Positions 22,048-31,879 of a DNA stretch of 64,000 bases are shown one piece after another. The notes beneath the pieces were generated by a model. That model was not told the origin of the DNA, did no database searches, and saw nothing but the letters and a program-made list of their open reading frames with translations. Both the position numbers and the translations under genes were made by a program. Location of the stretch: positions 10,170,001-10,234,000 of the forward strand of contig NC_088319.1 of NCBI RefSeq assembly GCF_910592395.1, in the 5' to 3' direction. Numbering within the stretch: position 1 is the first letter of the stretch; every line of letters begins with the position of its first letter. This stretch comes from Lineus longissimus (lineage: Eukaryota; Nemertea; Pilidiophora; Heteronemertea; Lineidae).

Positions 22048-25000
22048 CTAATCATACCACAACTTAAGTTGAGACACATGTCTGGTCTCTAGTCTATTCT
22101 TGTCTTTCTTAACTCTAAATGTTACAGGCGAAACCTGTTCAACAATCTCATATGGCCCTTTCCATCTAGGAGCCAACTTCTTCGAGAAATTCTTCTCAGC
22201 AGAAGACATATAGTGAGTCATTAACCAAACAACATCACCAACTTTGAAAGTAACAGGAGATTTAGATTTATCATATGCTATCTTGTTCTCACTTTGAACT
22301 TTCTCCATCTGACACAAAGCAGCATCTGCCCTCTCCCTATCCAGAGTTTCCTTCTTCACCACGAATGAATGAAAATTACTACCCTTACCCTCATCTTGAG
22401 ATGTTTGTGGACTCAGAACATTTACTATTGGTGATTGGATTGCTCTGGAGAGAGAAAGTTCAGCTGGACTGAATCCAGTGGCACGATTCACAGCAGAATT
22501 CATAGCAAATCTAATCTCACTCAGATGAATATCCCAAGTTCTGTGATCACCACCAGCCTGAAATACCTCAGCTTGCAACATAGCTCTGAGATCTCTATTG
22601 GCTCTTTCCACCCAATTTGCTTGAGGGTGGTATGGAGAGCAATAAATCTGTTTAACTCCCCACTTTGTGCACACCGCCTTTAGAGTTCTACTAACAAATT
22701 GAGGACCATTATCTGATACGAGGTACTTACAGGGACCAAATCTAGTGAAAACCTCTCTAACAAGTACAAGAGCAACATCCTTGCCTCTAGCCTTCTTTAG
22801 TGGGAATAATTCAACCCATTTAGAGAAATGATCTCTGACCACTAACACATTTTTATGTGAAGAGTAAGATGCGGGTAACGGACCAACCAGATCCACAGCA
22901 AGTAATTCCCAGGGCCTACTACTCTTGATTGGTTCCATGGGACCAGCAGGTTTCCTGTAGATTGGCTTAGTGACCTGACACACTTTACACGTCTTCACAA
23001 AGTTTCGAACATCTTTACCAACACCTGGCCAAACAAAGTTTTGCAAAACTCTCTTCAAAGTATTAGATCTTCCTCTATGACCAGCGGTCGGCTCAGAATG
23101 TAAGCTATACATGACATGAGATCTGAGAACCTTAGGAACAACAATCTGTGTTCCTTTGACTAACATACCAGACTCGATCGAACAGTCTTTGTACAAATTG
23201 GTTCTTGGTTTCACCGCTTTACCTTCAGATGTAATATACTCAAAGATAGGTCTCAGCTCTGGATCCTGCAATTGTATGAGTATCAACTCAGATGGTTTAA
23301 GAAGCAACTGACTAGGAACATCCGACCCATAGCCATGCGATCCTATGCCACCACGACCCGGTATTGCCAGTGGAGGATCGGGAACCACCTCCCGACAAGC
23401 AGAACAAAGAAAATCTATTTCTCTTGCTTCGTCCACAGACACGCCCACACAATGGTCATGATACCAGCGATCACACTTGTCGCATTGGATCCAATCCTCA
23501 TATTCGGCAGTATCACTAGGTGTACACTCAGGATCAGAACAACGCTCTATCTGAACCTCATTCACTACAAACACACCAATGGTATAAACAGCTTCAAATC
23601 TGGAATCCCTACTCAAAGCATCTGGTACAATGTTCTGCTTCCCAGGTCTATACTTGACCTCAAAATCAAAGTTTTGTACTCTCAACACCCATCTATAGAG
23701 TAAAGGTGGCAAATTGGATCTCCTGAAAATCCATGTCAAAGCTTGGTGGTCACTATACACCACCGTGTGTCTCCCTTCCAAGAGTGATCTAAATTTCTCC
23801 AAACCCCATACAACTGCTAGAATTTCTCTGTTAGTTGTACTGTAATTTCTCTCATGCACGTTCAACGTCCTACTTGCATAAGCCAAGACTTTCAGGATTC
23901 CATCTTGCCACTGGTACAAGGCTGCACCAAGCCCAACTCCTGAAGCATCAGTATGTAGCTCAAACTCACCAGAGGCCTCAGAGTGTGCCAAAATTGGAGC
24001 TTCACACAATTTCTTTTTCAGTGCTTCAAACGAATTTTGACATTCTACTGACCATGACCAAGGAACTTTGTCCCGTCTTAGATGAAAGAGAGGCTCTGCA
24101 GTGCTCGAAAGATTGGGAATGAACTTACCAAACCAAGTTACCATACCCAAAAATCTGTCCATCTCTTTACGGTTGACAGGAGGAGCATAATTAAGGATGG
24201 CCTCAACTTTACCTGGGTCAGTTGAAAAACCTTCTGAAGACACTCCTAACCCAAGGTACTTAGCAGACTGCAAAAGGAACCGACTTTTAGGAAGAGAAGC
24301 TGTCAGACCTGCCTCTTTCAGACACTGTAAAACCTTTCTTAGATGAATCAAGTGTTCCTGGATCGTTAAGCTGTAGACCAGTATGTCATCAATATTGACC
24401 TTTACACATTCTCCTAATAGGCCTGCTTTGGTCAAAATCTTCTCCATCAACCTCTGAAAGGTGGCACTTCCGTTTTTGCAACCAAATGGCATCACCCGGA
24501 ACTGATAAAGAGGGAAATTTTCCCCGGCAGAGAAAGCCGTGAGTTCACGATCTTCTGCCCTAAGCCCCACCTGATAGTAGCCACTTTTCAAATCTATCAC
24601 AGAGAAAACCTTGGCCCCATTCAAGTTGCTCATGACATGATCAAGTTTTTTTATATGATATGCATCGAACTTAGTTACCGAATTCAACTTCCTCAGATCA
24701 ACACACATCCTATATGATTTATCAGGTTTGGGAATCATAATAATAGGCGACCTCCAAGGACCTTTAGCTTCCTCAATCACACCCTTAGCAAGCATATCAT
24801 CAAGTTGTGGCTTGAGTGACTCTTCCTTACCTGGAGTCAAATTGTAAGGCTTCTGCCTAATCGGTGCAACATCTTCAATCAGCTCGATTTCGTGCTCAAT
24901 TACAGTTGTATGACCTAGTGTTTCACTAAATACTTCAGGAAACTCCTGCTTCAGTTTCTGAATCTCAGATTCTCTTTGTTCAGGACTAATCAGTGAAGTG

Positions 25001-26742
25001 GGTACTTCACACGATGTATCACCAGAAACGTCGTCTTTGTGGTTTGCAAGAGACTCACTCAAACTGGATATGGTCTCAACAGTGCAAGGAGTATGATCGA
25101 GCAATGGCCACTTAACTATGGGTTTGTGTGGAGTCCAATATGACCCTTCCCCAAAATCAACAGTTAACCCAGACTTGTATATGAAGTCCCTACCAACCAA
25201 TACTGGAGAATCTAGCTTGCAAACCACTACACACTCTACTGCCAAAGGTACACCAGCACATTCAAGATCAAGCATGGCTACACCAAGAGTGTCAACTTGA
25301 CTACCCTCAAACCACGAAAGAGACAACTTTTTGTCTGAGACAATTTCAACACCAACTTCTTCACACAGGTCTCTGGTTACCATGGTGACTGCACTTCCAC
25401 TATCAACCAAGCCTTTCACAGACTTACCAGCAACTGATAATTGAACATGAGGTTCAACCATTCTCAAATCAGTTTTTACAAATTTGTTCGGCTTTACTTC
25501 AACCTTCTTATGGGAACCGGCTTCAGACTTGCTACTACCGGAAGTATCAAGCTTCCGATTTGGACACTGGTACCTTTTGTGACCAAGTTCACCACAACCG
25601 TAGCAAGCATCATTGTATTTACCACCTGGTTTCTTTACAAAATCTGGTCTCTTCACAAAATCTGTTTTCTTACTAAGAAAAGAGTCCAACTTAGGGGTAG
25701 AATCTAACTTTTTCTTATTGTCTAGCATGAGATGCTTTTCTAACACATAGCTGTCCGAAAACTGAGCCAACTGAAACAGACTGTCCCCTTCCCTCTCAAT
25801 TAATTTCAAATGTAACTGTTCATCTCTAACTGTTGAAATAAACTGGTCAACCACAATTTTTCTGAAAATGTCAGAAGCTTCATCATCCTCTAACAACCTT
25901 TTCGACGGGGTTGTCCAATGTCTGAAGTACGCCTCCAATCGCGATGCGTAATCCAAGAACGTCTCGGATCTTTCTTTGGTGTCAGTACGGAACTTGGAGC
26001 GACAGGCAGACGGAGTTAAGCGATAGCGTAACAAAATCGCTTTTTTTACAGTATCGAAGTTACCACGATCCGCTAGCGGGACCGCAAAGTAAGCTGATTG
26101 CGCACTATCTGAGAGAAACGGCTCTAAGGCTGCACTCCATTCATCTCTGTCGATCTTGTACCGAGTTGCCAGATTCTCGAACGTTTGCAGCCAAAGCACC
26201 ACATCGTCAGTTTTTGCAATCTTCGAAAACTCCTTGATGGGTATGAATCGGCGTTCCCTCTTGGGCATCTTGTCAACGATCGACTCAATGGATTCACGCA
26301 TGATCCGATTGTTCTCATCTCTCTCTTCCCTGAATGTTTCCAACATTCTCATAAACACTGCCGGATCAGTATTAGTAGGTGGTGGCGGGGATACTGACGA
26401 AGTTGCCACCATTGCCGTAAGAAAAGGATCCTTTAGGTCTTTCAACTCGGATAGCGCTATAACTCTCTCCGCTTTATCTTTGTACTCAGCAGAGTTCAGC
26501 CCATTTTCCGTACACAGAACATTTATATAATCACTCGTATATCGCCTGAGCGATTCAGCAATTGCTACAGTCGGCAACACAGGAAACTTAGCTGCCATTT
26601 TCGAAGGCGTTTTTGGCAATGGCATAGCAATACCCACAACCACACAAACAGAAGTGTTCACTCTAACGAAAGGAACAAGCAGCAGCAGGAGAAAGCAGCA
26701 GCAAACACTATCAATAAGCATGTAATGTAGCAGCCGTAACAT
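22048..26742 (-). CDS. Gag-Pol polyprotein with PHD finger
   Basis: A 1564-codon uninterrupted frame; gag and pol are fused without a frameshift. Domains by residue: gag about 150-340; CCHC zinc knuckle C380-C383-H388-C393; aspartic protease with DSG at 447; reverse transcriptase about 630-800, with the catalytic box reading N783-I-D785-D786 rather than the usual aromatic residue first; RNase H from D932; a C4HC3 PHD finger at 1068-1116 (C1068, C1073, C1087, C1090, H1095, C1098, C1113, C1116); integrase with an HHCC zinc module about 1213-1255 and catalytic D1284, D1344, E1379; a GPY/F-type module near the C-terminus. The first ATG (26742) gives a cysteine/leucine-rich leader. ATGs at 26625 or 26598 start a more gag-like N-terminus and are more likely. 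Acts in cytoplasmic particles for reverse transcription and in the nucleus for integration. The PHD finger is the odd part: it suggests chromatin-directed integration (inference). Confidence 0.93.
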   Translation of the reverse strand: MLRLLHYMLIDSVCCCFLLLLLVPFVRVNTSVCVVVGIAMPLPKTPSKMAAKFPVLPTVAIAESLRRYTSDYINVLCTENGLNSAEYKDKAERVIALSELKDLKDPFLTAMVATSSVSPPPPTNTDPAVFMRMLETFREERDENNRIMRESIESIVDKMPKRERRFIPIKEFSKIAKTDDVVLWLQTFENLATRYKIDRDEWSAALEPFLSDSAQSAYFAVPLADRGNFDTVKKAILLRYRLTPSACRSKFRTDTKERSETFLDYASRLEAYFRHWTTPSKRLLEDDEASDIFRKIVVDQFISTVRDEQLHLKLIEREGDSLFQLAQFSDSYVLEKHLMLDNKKKLDSTPKLDSFLSKKTDFVKRPDFVKKPGGKYNDACYGCGELGHKRYQCPNRKLDTSGSSKSEAGSHKKVEVKPNKFVKTDLRMVEPHVQLSVAGKSVKGLVDSGSAVTMVTRDLCEEVGVEIVSDKKLSLSWFEGSQVDTLGVAMLDLECAGVPLAVECVVVCKLDSPVLVGRDFIYKSGLTVDFGEGSYWTPHKPIVKWPLLDHTPCTVETISSLSESLANHKDDVSGDTSCEVPTSLISPEQRESEIQKLKQEFPEVFSETLGHTTVIEHEIELIEDVAPIRQKPYNLTPGKEESLKPQLDDMLAKGVIEEAKGPWRSPIIMIPKPDKSYRMCVDLRKLNSVTKFDAYHIKKLDHVMSNLNGAKVFSVIDLKSGYYQVGLRAEDRELTAFSAGENFPLYQFRVMPFGCKNGSATFQRLMEKILTKAGLLGECVKVNIDDILVYSLTIQEHLIHLRKVLQCLKEAGLTASLPKSRFLLQSAKYLGLGVSSEGFSTDPGKVEAILNYAPPVNRKEMDRFLGMVTWFGKFIPNLSSTAEPLFHLRRDKVPWSWSVECQNSFEALKKKLCEAPILAHSEASGEFELHTDASGVGLGAALYQWQDGILKVLAYASRTLNVHERNYSTTNREILAVVWGLEKFRSLLEGRHTVVYSDHQALTWIFRRSNLPPLLYRWVLRVQNFDFEVKYRPGKQNIVPDALSRDSRFEAVYTIGVFVVNEVQIERCSDPECTPSDTAEYEDWIQCDKCDRWYHDHCVGVSVDEAREIDFLCSACREVVPDPPLAIPGRGGIGSHGYGSDVPSQLLLKPSELILIQLQDPELRPIFEYITSEGKAVKPRTNLYKDCSIESGMLVKGTQIVVPKVLRSHVMYSLHSEPTAGHRGRSNTLKRVLQNFVWPGVGKDVRNFVKTCKVCQVTKPIYRKPAGPMEPIKSSRPWELLAVDLVGPLPASYSSHKNVLVVRDHFSKWVELFPLKKARGKDVALVLVREVFTRFGPCKYLVSDNGPQFVSRTLKAVCTKWGVKQIYCSPYHPQANWVERANRDLRAMLQAEVFQAGGDHRTWDIHLSEIRFAMNSAVNRATGFSPAELSLSRAIQSPIVNVLSPQTSQDEGKGSNFHSFVVKKETLDRERADAALCQMEKVQSENKIAYDKSKSPVTFKVGDVVWLMTHYMSSAEKNFSKKLAPRWKGPYEIVEQVSPVTFRVKKDKNRLETRHVSQLKLWYD

Positions 26743-27076
26743 GGACTATTTCATGCAGCAACAGTCAAAAAGTCAGCAAAAGCAACATGCAGCCTCGAAG
26801 CGAATGTCAATATATCAAATATCTTACCAATAAACACACTTCACCTGTACCAGGTCGTACAGTTTACTTGCACCAGGTCGTACAACCAACCCACACTATC
26901 GGTAAGTGCAGTACTACACACTAGGTTGTGTGTACATTTACAGTACATGGGCATGTACATCTGATGCACAGCGAGATTACATGTGCACCTGCTCCGGTCA
27001 GCACAAGGCCAGCGTTTTGCACTTTGGAAGCGCAAAAAAGTCCACAGAATTAGAGTTCTAAAATTCGAGTTCTGAA

Positions 27077-27089
27077 CGTTGGGCGCCAA
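27077..27089 (-). other. Primer binding site
   Basis: On the minus strand TTGGCGCCCAACG directly follows the 5' LTR. The TGG start pairs with the CCA end of a tRNA. I cannot say which tRNA without a search. Confidence 0.85.
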
Positions 27090-27286
27090 TGTAGTGTGTT
27101 CCCTTCCACACCATTCCAAACCAACGAACACGATGACGAATCTCTGCTTTATTCGTTTATTGATACTCAGTATAAATTGTGAACTTGACACGCCGATAAC
27201 AATAATAACAACCCAACATGGCTCCCCGCTTGCGCAGCTAGCCCTTAAACAAGAAAAACACAAGAGCAAATAAATCGACCACTACA
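27090..27286 (-). repeat. 5' LTR of the gypsy element
   Basis: 197 bp, TG...CA termini, one base different from the 3' LTR. It should carry the element's promoter; no obvious TATA box was identified with confidence. Confidence 0.95.
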
Positions 27287-28790
27287 ATTGCTCCAAAGCT
27301 TTGGGTAGGTGCCTACAGAGAACACGAGGTTGAATAACTTATTCAAGACCGGTAATAACTTAGCCTTGTTTTCGAGGATATATTCGTTTCCTATTCAACT
27401 TGGAGATGGCGCGAAGGATCTCAGCATCACCGATGATATAATCTAAGGGCAGCTCGGGCGTGTCAACTAGGTTAGATAAGTTTGCCGCTATATCGTTTTC
27501 TACTTCGACATTTTCAAAATAAAGGTCAGCATCCTGTTTCCGGAAGTAGTCATAAAACTCATTAGCGACCAGCGTGCTGCGAGGGCTGACCTCTTTCCCT
27601 TTCAGGATTTTATAAAACTTCCTAGGATTGCGTTTTTCAGCTCCTGCATTGGAAGAGACACGCCATTTAGGTAATTGCGCTTACACCTTCCTGTACATTG
27701 CTTAAACTCCTTTTTCTTAGACACTAGCAGTTCATAGTCGGGCCTAGACCGGCTCCTTTTGTACACTTTTAGCGCGGCCTTGTAGCATTTCATTTTATCA
27801 TAACATTCACGTTTGAACCACGGTTGGGAGTGTTTCCTAGCGGGATCACGAAAGAATACTTCTTGAGAAAAATATTTATCCCCAATTGACTGTAATGTTG
27901 AGGTAACGAGTTCTACAGACTGATTTACTCCCAATTCATTCGCCGGTATGGGCTGTAGATCTTTTGTAAGTTTGTCTATTGCGTTCTCCAAGTCATTTTT
28001 AAACTCGTTAGCGTGTGCATTGTTCCATGACAATCGATTATGCGAAATGCGAGTATGGTTGGTAGGAATGGCAGCTTTAGCATTAAAACTAGCAATGGTA
28101 CAGCTAATCGGGGCATGGTTGGACACTGTGTTTGGATCACCCACTTTGAATGACTCTACGACACTTATGCAACTATGATAAGCGAGGAGATAATCGACAA
28201 CGCTCCTGCTATTATGCGTAAAGCAAGTGAATTTTCCGTTATCGGGGTTTGTTCCTCCATTTACAATTGACAAGCCGCATGAGTCACATAAGTTAAGGAG
28301 ACGACGACCCTGCGCATTCACAATCAAATCCTCAGAGCACCTGTCGTCGGAAAACGAATTATCAGAGTCAATGTTGAGGATATTGAATGCGTTCATATTG
28401 CCCCTGAATACCGAATTAAGCTTGCCTGCACGGCCATTGAAGTCACCGAGTAATAATACATCTCCAACGGCGTTATAACCATGAATGTCAGTTTCTAGGC
28501 TGTCAAAGTAATCCACAATGTTGTGACGCGGTGAATTTGAAAGAGGCACGTACACGCCACAAATAAACAGGTCGCGTTCACATACTAAGCATTGACTGCA
28601 TAATTTAAACCACACAAAATCCTCGTTTCGCTTTGACAGTAGCTTGACGAATTTTGCTAACCCATTACGGAAATATATCAACACTCCACCACTATTTCGC
28701 CTAGCGTTTCTGTGCACTATAGATCGGTAACTGTGAAAGATGTCAAAGCCCTCGAACGACAAGGAAGCATTAGATGAACGTTTAGAGGTT
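27287..28790 (-). pseudogene. LINE-2nd element: APE endonuclease and linker to RT
   Basis: Minus-strand frame 28762-27602 (386 codons) is an apurinic-type endonuclease: IYFRNGLAKF near the start, LLLGDFNGR (catalytic Asp/Asn), SVVDYLLAY, and a VSNHAPISC motif with the terminal catalytic His (positions about 28120-28140). A frame change near 27630 leads into the endonuclease-RT linker and the start of the RT, which reaches the gypsy insertion at 27290. The endonuclease lacks its first ~50 residues, so the LINE is 5'-truncated at about 28775-28790. Net length of the LINE without its two insertions is about 3.4 kb. Confidence 0.88.
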
Positions 28791-29258
28791 TAAGGAATTA
28801 ATACCGAGCTGGAGGTCATTGGTTGTATAATCAAGACCGCTCGGGTAGACCGAAAATGCAGTCCAAAACCCTAGGCGCTTCGCCGAGGGTTTTGGACGTA
28901 ATTTGAGGTCTACCCGAGCGGTCTTGATTATACAACCAATGACCGACAGCGAGGTATTAATTTCTATTCTAAAAGGTTTCAAAATTAAACAAATTAAATA
29001 CGATTTGAAAGGTATATATGTTCCGTTTTCGTCAAAGAATGATCCAGCCTGGTGTCCGGAACTCCGCCATATTGTTGCTTGTGAAGATGACGTCACGCAG
29101 CAAGGGAATTCCCAGTCTGCTAGCTCGATTTCTACCATTTCCTCGTCTTTGACCTCTTCTGAATCCTGACTGACGACCTCGAAAGAGTCCTCGGGTATCC
29201 TCCCTACTTCACAGATCCCAATATCGGGGAATACTTCAAAATCTCGTGTTCTTGACAT
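28782..29258 (-). CDS. Hypothetical 158-codon frame
   Basis: ATG at 29258 (context ACAATGTCA) opens a frame whose first ~60 residues are acidic (several EE and SE pairs, VSQDSEEVKDEEMVEIE). The last ~50 codons run through the palindrome and LINE border, so only the first ~100 residues could be real, perhaps ending at a splice donor. No family is recognised. It could be the first exon of a host gene or of a transposon gene. Confidence 0.25.
   Translation of the reverse strand: MSRTRDFEVFPDIGICEVGRIPEDSFEVVSQDSEEVKDEEMVEIELADWEFPCCVTSSSQATIWRSSGHQAGSFFDENGTYIPFKSYLICLILKPFRIEINTSLSVIGCIIKTARVDLKLRPKPSAKRLGFWTAFSVYPSGLDYTTNDLQLGINSLNL
28795..28964. repeat. Large perfect-looking palindrome (cruciform-capable)
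   Basis: Arms of about 56 bp (28795-28850 and 28907-28964), containing GGTCATTGGTTGTATAATC, flank a centre with its own hairpin (CCAAAACCCT...AGGGTTTTGG at 28863-28895). It lies directly at the truncated 5' edge of the second LINE. Confidence 0.85.
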
Positions 29259-29372
29259 TGTTTTGTGGGGCTGAGTCGTTGCTTCTTGGTGAAAATAATT
29301 CGTCTGCTAAAATTCAGAATTTTATACCTACCCAGGCGGTCATTGGTTACGATACCAAGACCGCTCCGATCA
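28907..29372. mobile_element. Possible 466-bp non-autonomous element with ~35-bp inverted ends
   Basis: The right arm of the palindrome (GAGCGGTCTTGATTATACAA...) recurs in reverse complement at about 29335-29372 with several mismatches, so the 466 bp between is bounded by inverted repeats. No target duplication was established. Confidence 0.45.
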
Positions 29373-30869
29373 AAACGAGGCGTAATGTATTTTGTATTAG
29401 AAACAATGATATACTGTGACTAAGACCTTTTAGAATTCGATATCAAATAGACTAGTTACGTTTCACCTCACTAGTTGGCGGTATTGGGCAAAAATGTTAG
29501 TTGCGCATTGCCAGCAGTTTTGAATTTCGCGGTTCGAGGCAATTCGTCGGTATCCCAGATGCGCAGTGTTGTTCTGCGCCGCTAGAGCTGCATACTACAA
29601 GTATGGACGACAGCCATTTTATAAGTTTGAAGCGAGACGAACAAGGAATTAAATCACCTTCAATCGATGGATCCTCCGCTCTTCAGACCAGGTGGTATGT
29701 GTTGATTACATTCTTGTGATTGTTTTGAAATTATTAGTTTGTTCTCATTGCCGATTGTTTCAGAAAATTTTGACTATGATTGGAAGGTAAAATGACAAAC
29801 TTGTCGGATTGTCCTTCGGTTTGGAATGGGGAATATTGGTCAATGCAAAGCGCAGTTGTATTCAAGCTGCCATGCCAATACGGGTGGCGTAATAATACTG
29901 CCAAAGAACAATAAAATGATGAATTGTAGCAGTGTGTGTCAGAAATTATGTGATGTCCATTCCATTTGACGATCCCGAAGTTTCGAGAATACGTCAAAGG
30001 ATGCCGTTATCGGAGATTAGCGTCAAGCCGGAACCTTTCGTTACACTATGCGCTTTTAAACTTATGTTAACGGCTTATATTGACGCAGACGCTACTCATT
30101 GGGTAAACATCCACTAAAAATAGTTGCTTTAACTTTTGTGAACGTGTCACGAGTGCTCAAACAACCATTTTTGTGAGAGATGGTTTTTCCATGCTCTGAT
30201 CTGCGTTCACCGCTGTATAAATAAATGTAACAGTACTATACAGCAAATGCATGCGGGAGACGCATGCACTGAGCGTGCAGTGAACGGGTAAATGTTGGGA
30301 GTATCACACAGTATGTATACTCCAAGGGTAAATAAATTAACACACGATGTCAACTGGTCAACAATATGATATTGCTAACGGTCATCCAAGCTATTTGAAT
30401 GCACATGTAATATTCATAGGTAATCTTGTGATTGTAAGCAAATCTTTTGTAATTAGTAATAATTAGGCCCCACAACCCAATTTTCACTTCGAGTACTGAG
30501 CTGAGTAGGCCAATGACAGCAGGTTTTACAAAATGTAAATGCGCTGTTTATTTTCAATGGTCGCCGAATAGCTAAGACACATGTAAACCCGTTTTAATTG
30601 GCCAGAAAACATCTCTCAGCTTCTCCCACAAATAACGATTCACTTATTCCAACGTCAGTAACATGTGCACGCGGAAAACAATTGACCAACTCCACTTTTT
30701 CAAGACAAACAACAGCATCCCACAACTATTGCATGATTTACCCCTAACAATAACAAGTTCTTCCTCAAACTCTCCCTTTCATATCGACAAGTGAGCACAA
30801 TGGCCCTGACCATTTCATTTTAGATTGTTTACATCAATATGAGTCAACAACTTATGTATTTGTAACCGG
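29373..30869. other. Unique sequence, nothing identified
   Basis: Present once in the window. Short open frames only (for example 29501-29719, 29734-29997). No repeats, inverted ends or known motifs were found. It separates the second LINE and its palindrome from copy B. Confidence 0.5.
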
Positions 30870-31879
30870 ATAAAATCTCTTAATTAATCAACTCGGCAAT
30901 ATTTACATTTTCAAAGGGAATATGGGAAGGAGTTTCACTAAAAATGAATATGAGTTTTCTATCCCACGATATATCAAAACTTCGAATTGGATATAAAATT
31001 CAGCAATGATTTACATTTCAGAAGAAGTTCGGTTGCCATATGACGGTGTCACCACTAAGAGTAGTTTAAATCCAGAAACGTACAAAGCTGATTTCACAAT
31101 GTGATCACTTTTTTACGACACCTTGAAAATCTATTCATAGGCGAGAGACCTTTCTTGGGAAATTGTTAAGTTTTTGAACTTCTGTCGCCAAAGCAGACAA
31201 TTTTGATGGGTCCTCATTGGTTCACAACTATTGCTGATCTGCTGATTAATAATTTGTAGGACCCTTGCATTCTGCCTTTGCGCAAAAATGGATTGTAAGG
31301 CCTAATGCTGAAATTGAAATACTATACTATACTGAGATATATGAGGATATACGTCTAGATGCTTCGCCCTTTGCTGTTAGAGGATAACATAGGGCCCGAG
31401 GGCGACCCCAACATTTCATGACGACCACTTCCCTTGTGCGCTTAATGTAGCTTTTCTTGCCGGAAGAACATGTCCACCTTGTTTTCTGAAAATCATTAAA
31501 GATAGATATTTCATATTCCTTATTCCCGATGCTTCTGATTTCTTACTGACAATTACTTATTTTCGATCCTTGGACTTTTATGGTTGAGATTAGCATGGCA
31601 CTTTACGATTATGCTTAGATTAGCCCTCACTTATTAGCGAATTACTTACTAAGCCCATACGCTCGGAAAATACCTACCGGGTGAATAGCTAACCCAGTTC
31701 CTCGGAGGTCTAATTTAGTTTCACCTGCCACCATCGGTAGAATGCCACCGCACTCAGCTGCGGGAATCCATCTTTCACGTGGGTTTCTCTTTTTTGCAAA
31801 ATAAGGATAACTATAAGTTCTGATGAAGAGCCCCTGTTGAAATACAGATAGAAAAGGCTCCGATTATGGTTAATCTAGC

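Larger units (their letters stand above)
21564..27286 (-). mobile_element. Complete young Ty3/gypsy LTR retrotransposon (5723 bp) with PHD finger
   Basis: LTRs of 197 bp at both ends begin TGTAGTG and end CACTACA. ATTG is duplicated at 21560-21563 and 27287-27290. The internal region holds a PBS next to the 5' LTR (right side), a single gag-pol frame, and a purine tract next to the 3' LTR (left side). The LTRs differ at one base (G at about 21700 versus C at the equivalent site), indicating recent insertion. The host site is the RT of the second LINE, whose reading frame is continuous across the target once the element and one ATTG are ignored. No env frame and no C-terminal chromodomain are seen. 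Confidence 0.95.

Noticed and set aside
22600-22720. One-residue-short D-D-E spacing in the gypsy integrase (34 residues between D1344 and E1379)
   Set aside because: Some Ty3/gypsy lineages have this spacing where the Asn-x-Val-Glu-Arg motif is one residue shorter, so it is not by itself a defect.
29360-30869. Host gene in the unique region between the second LINE and copy B
   Set aside because: Only short frames without conserved partners, splice context or motifs.
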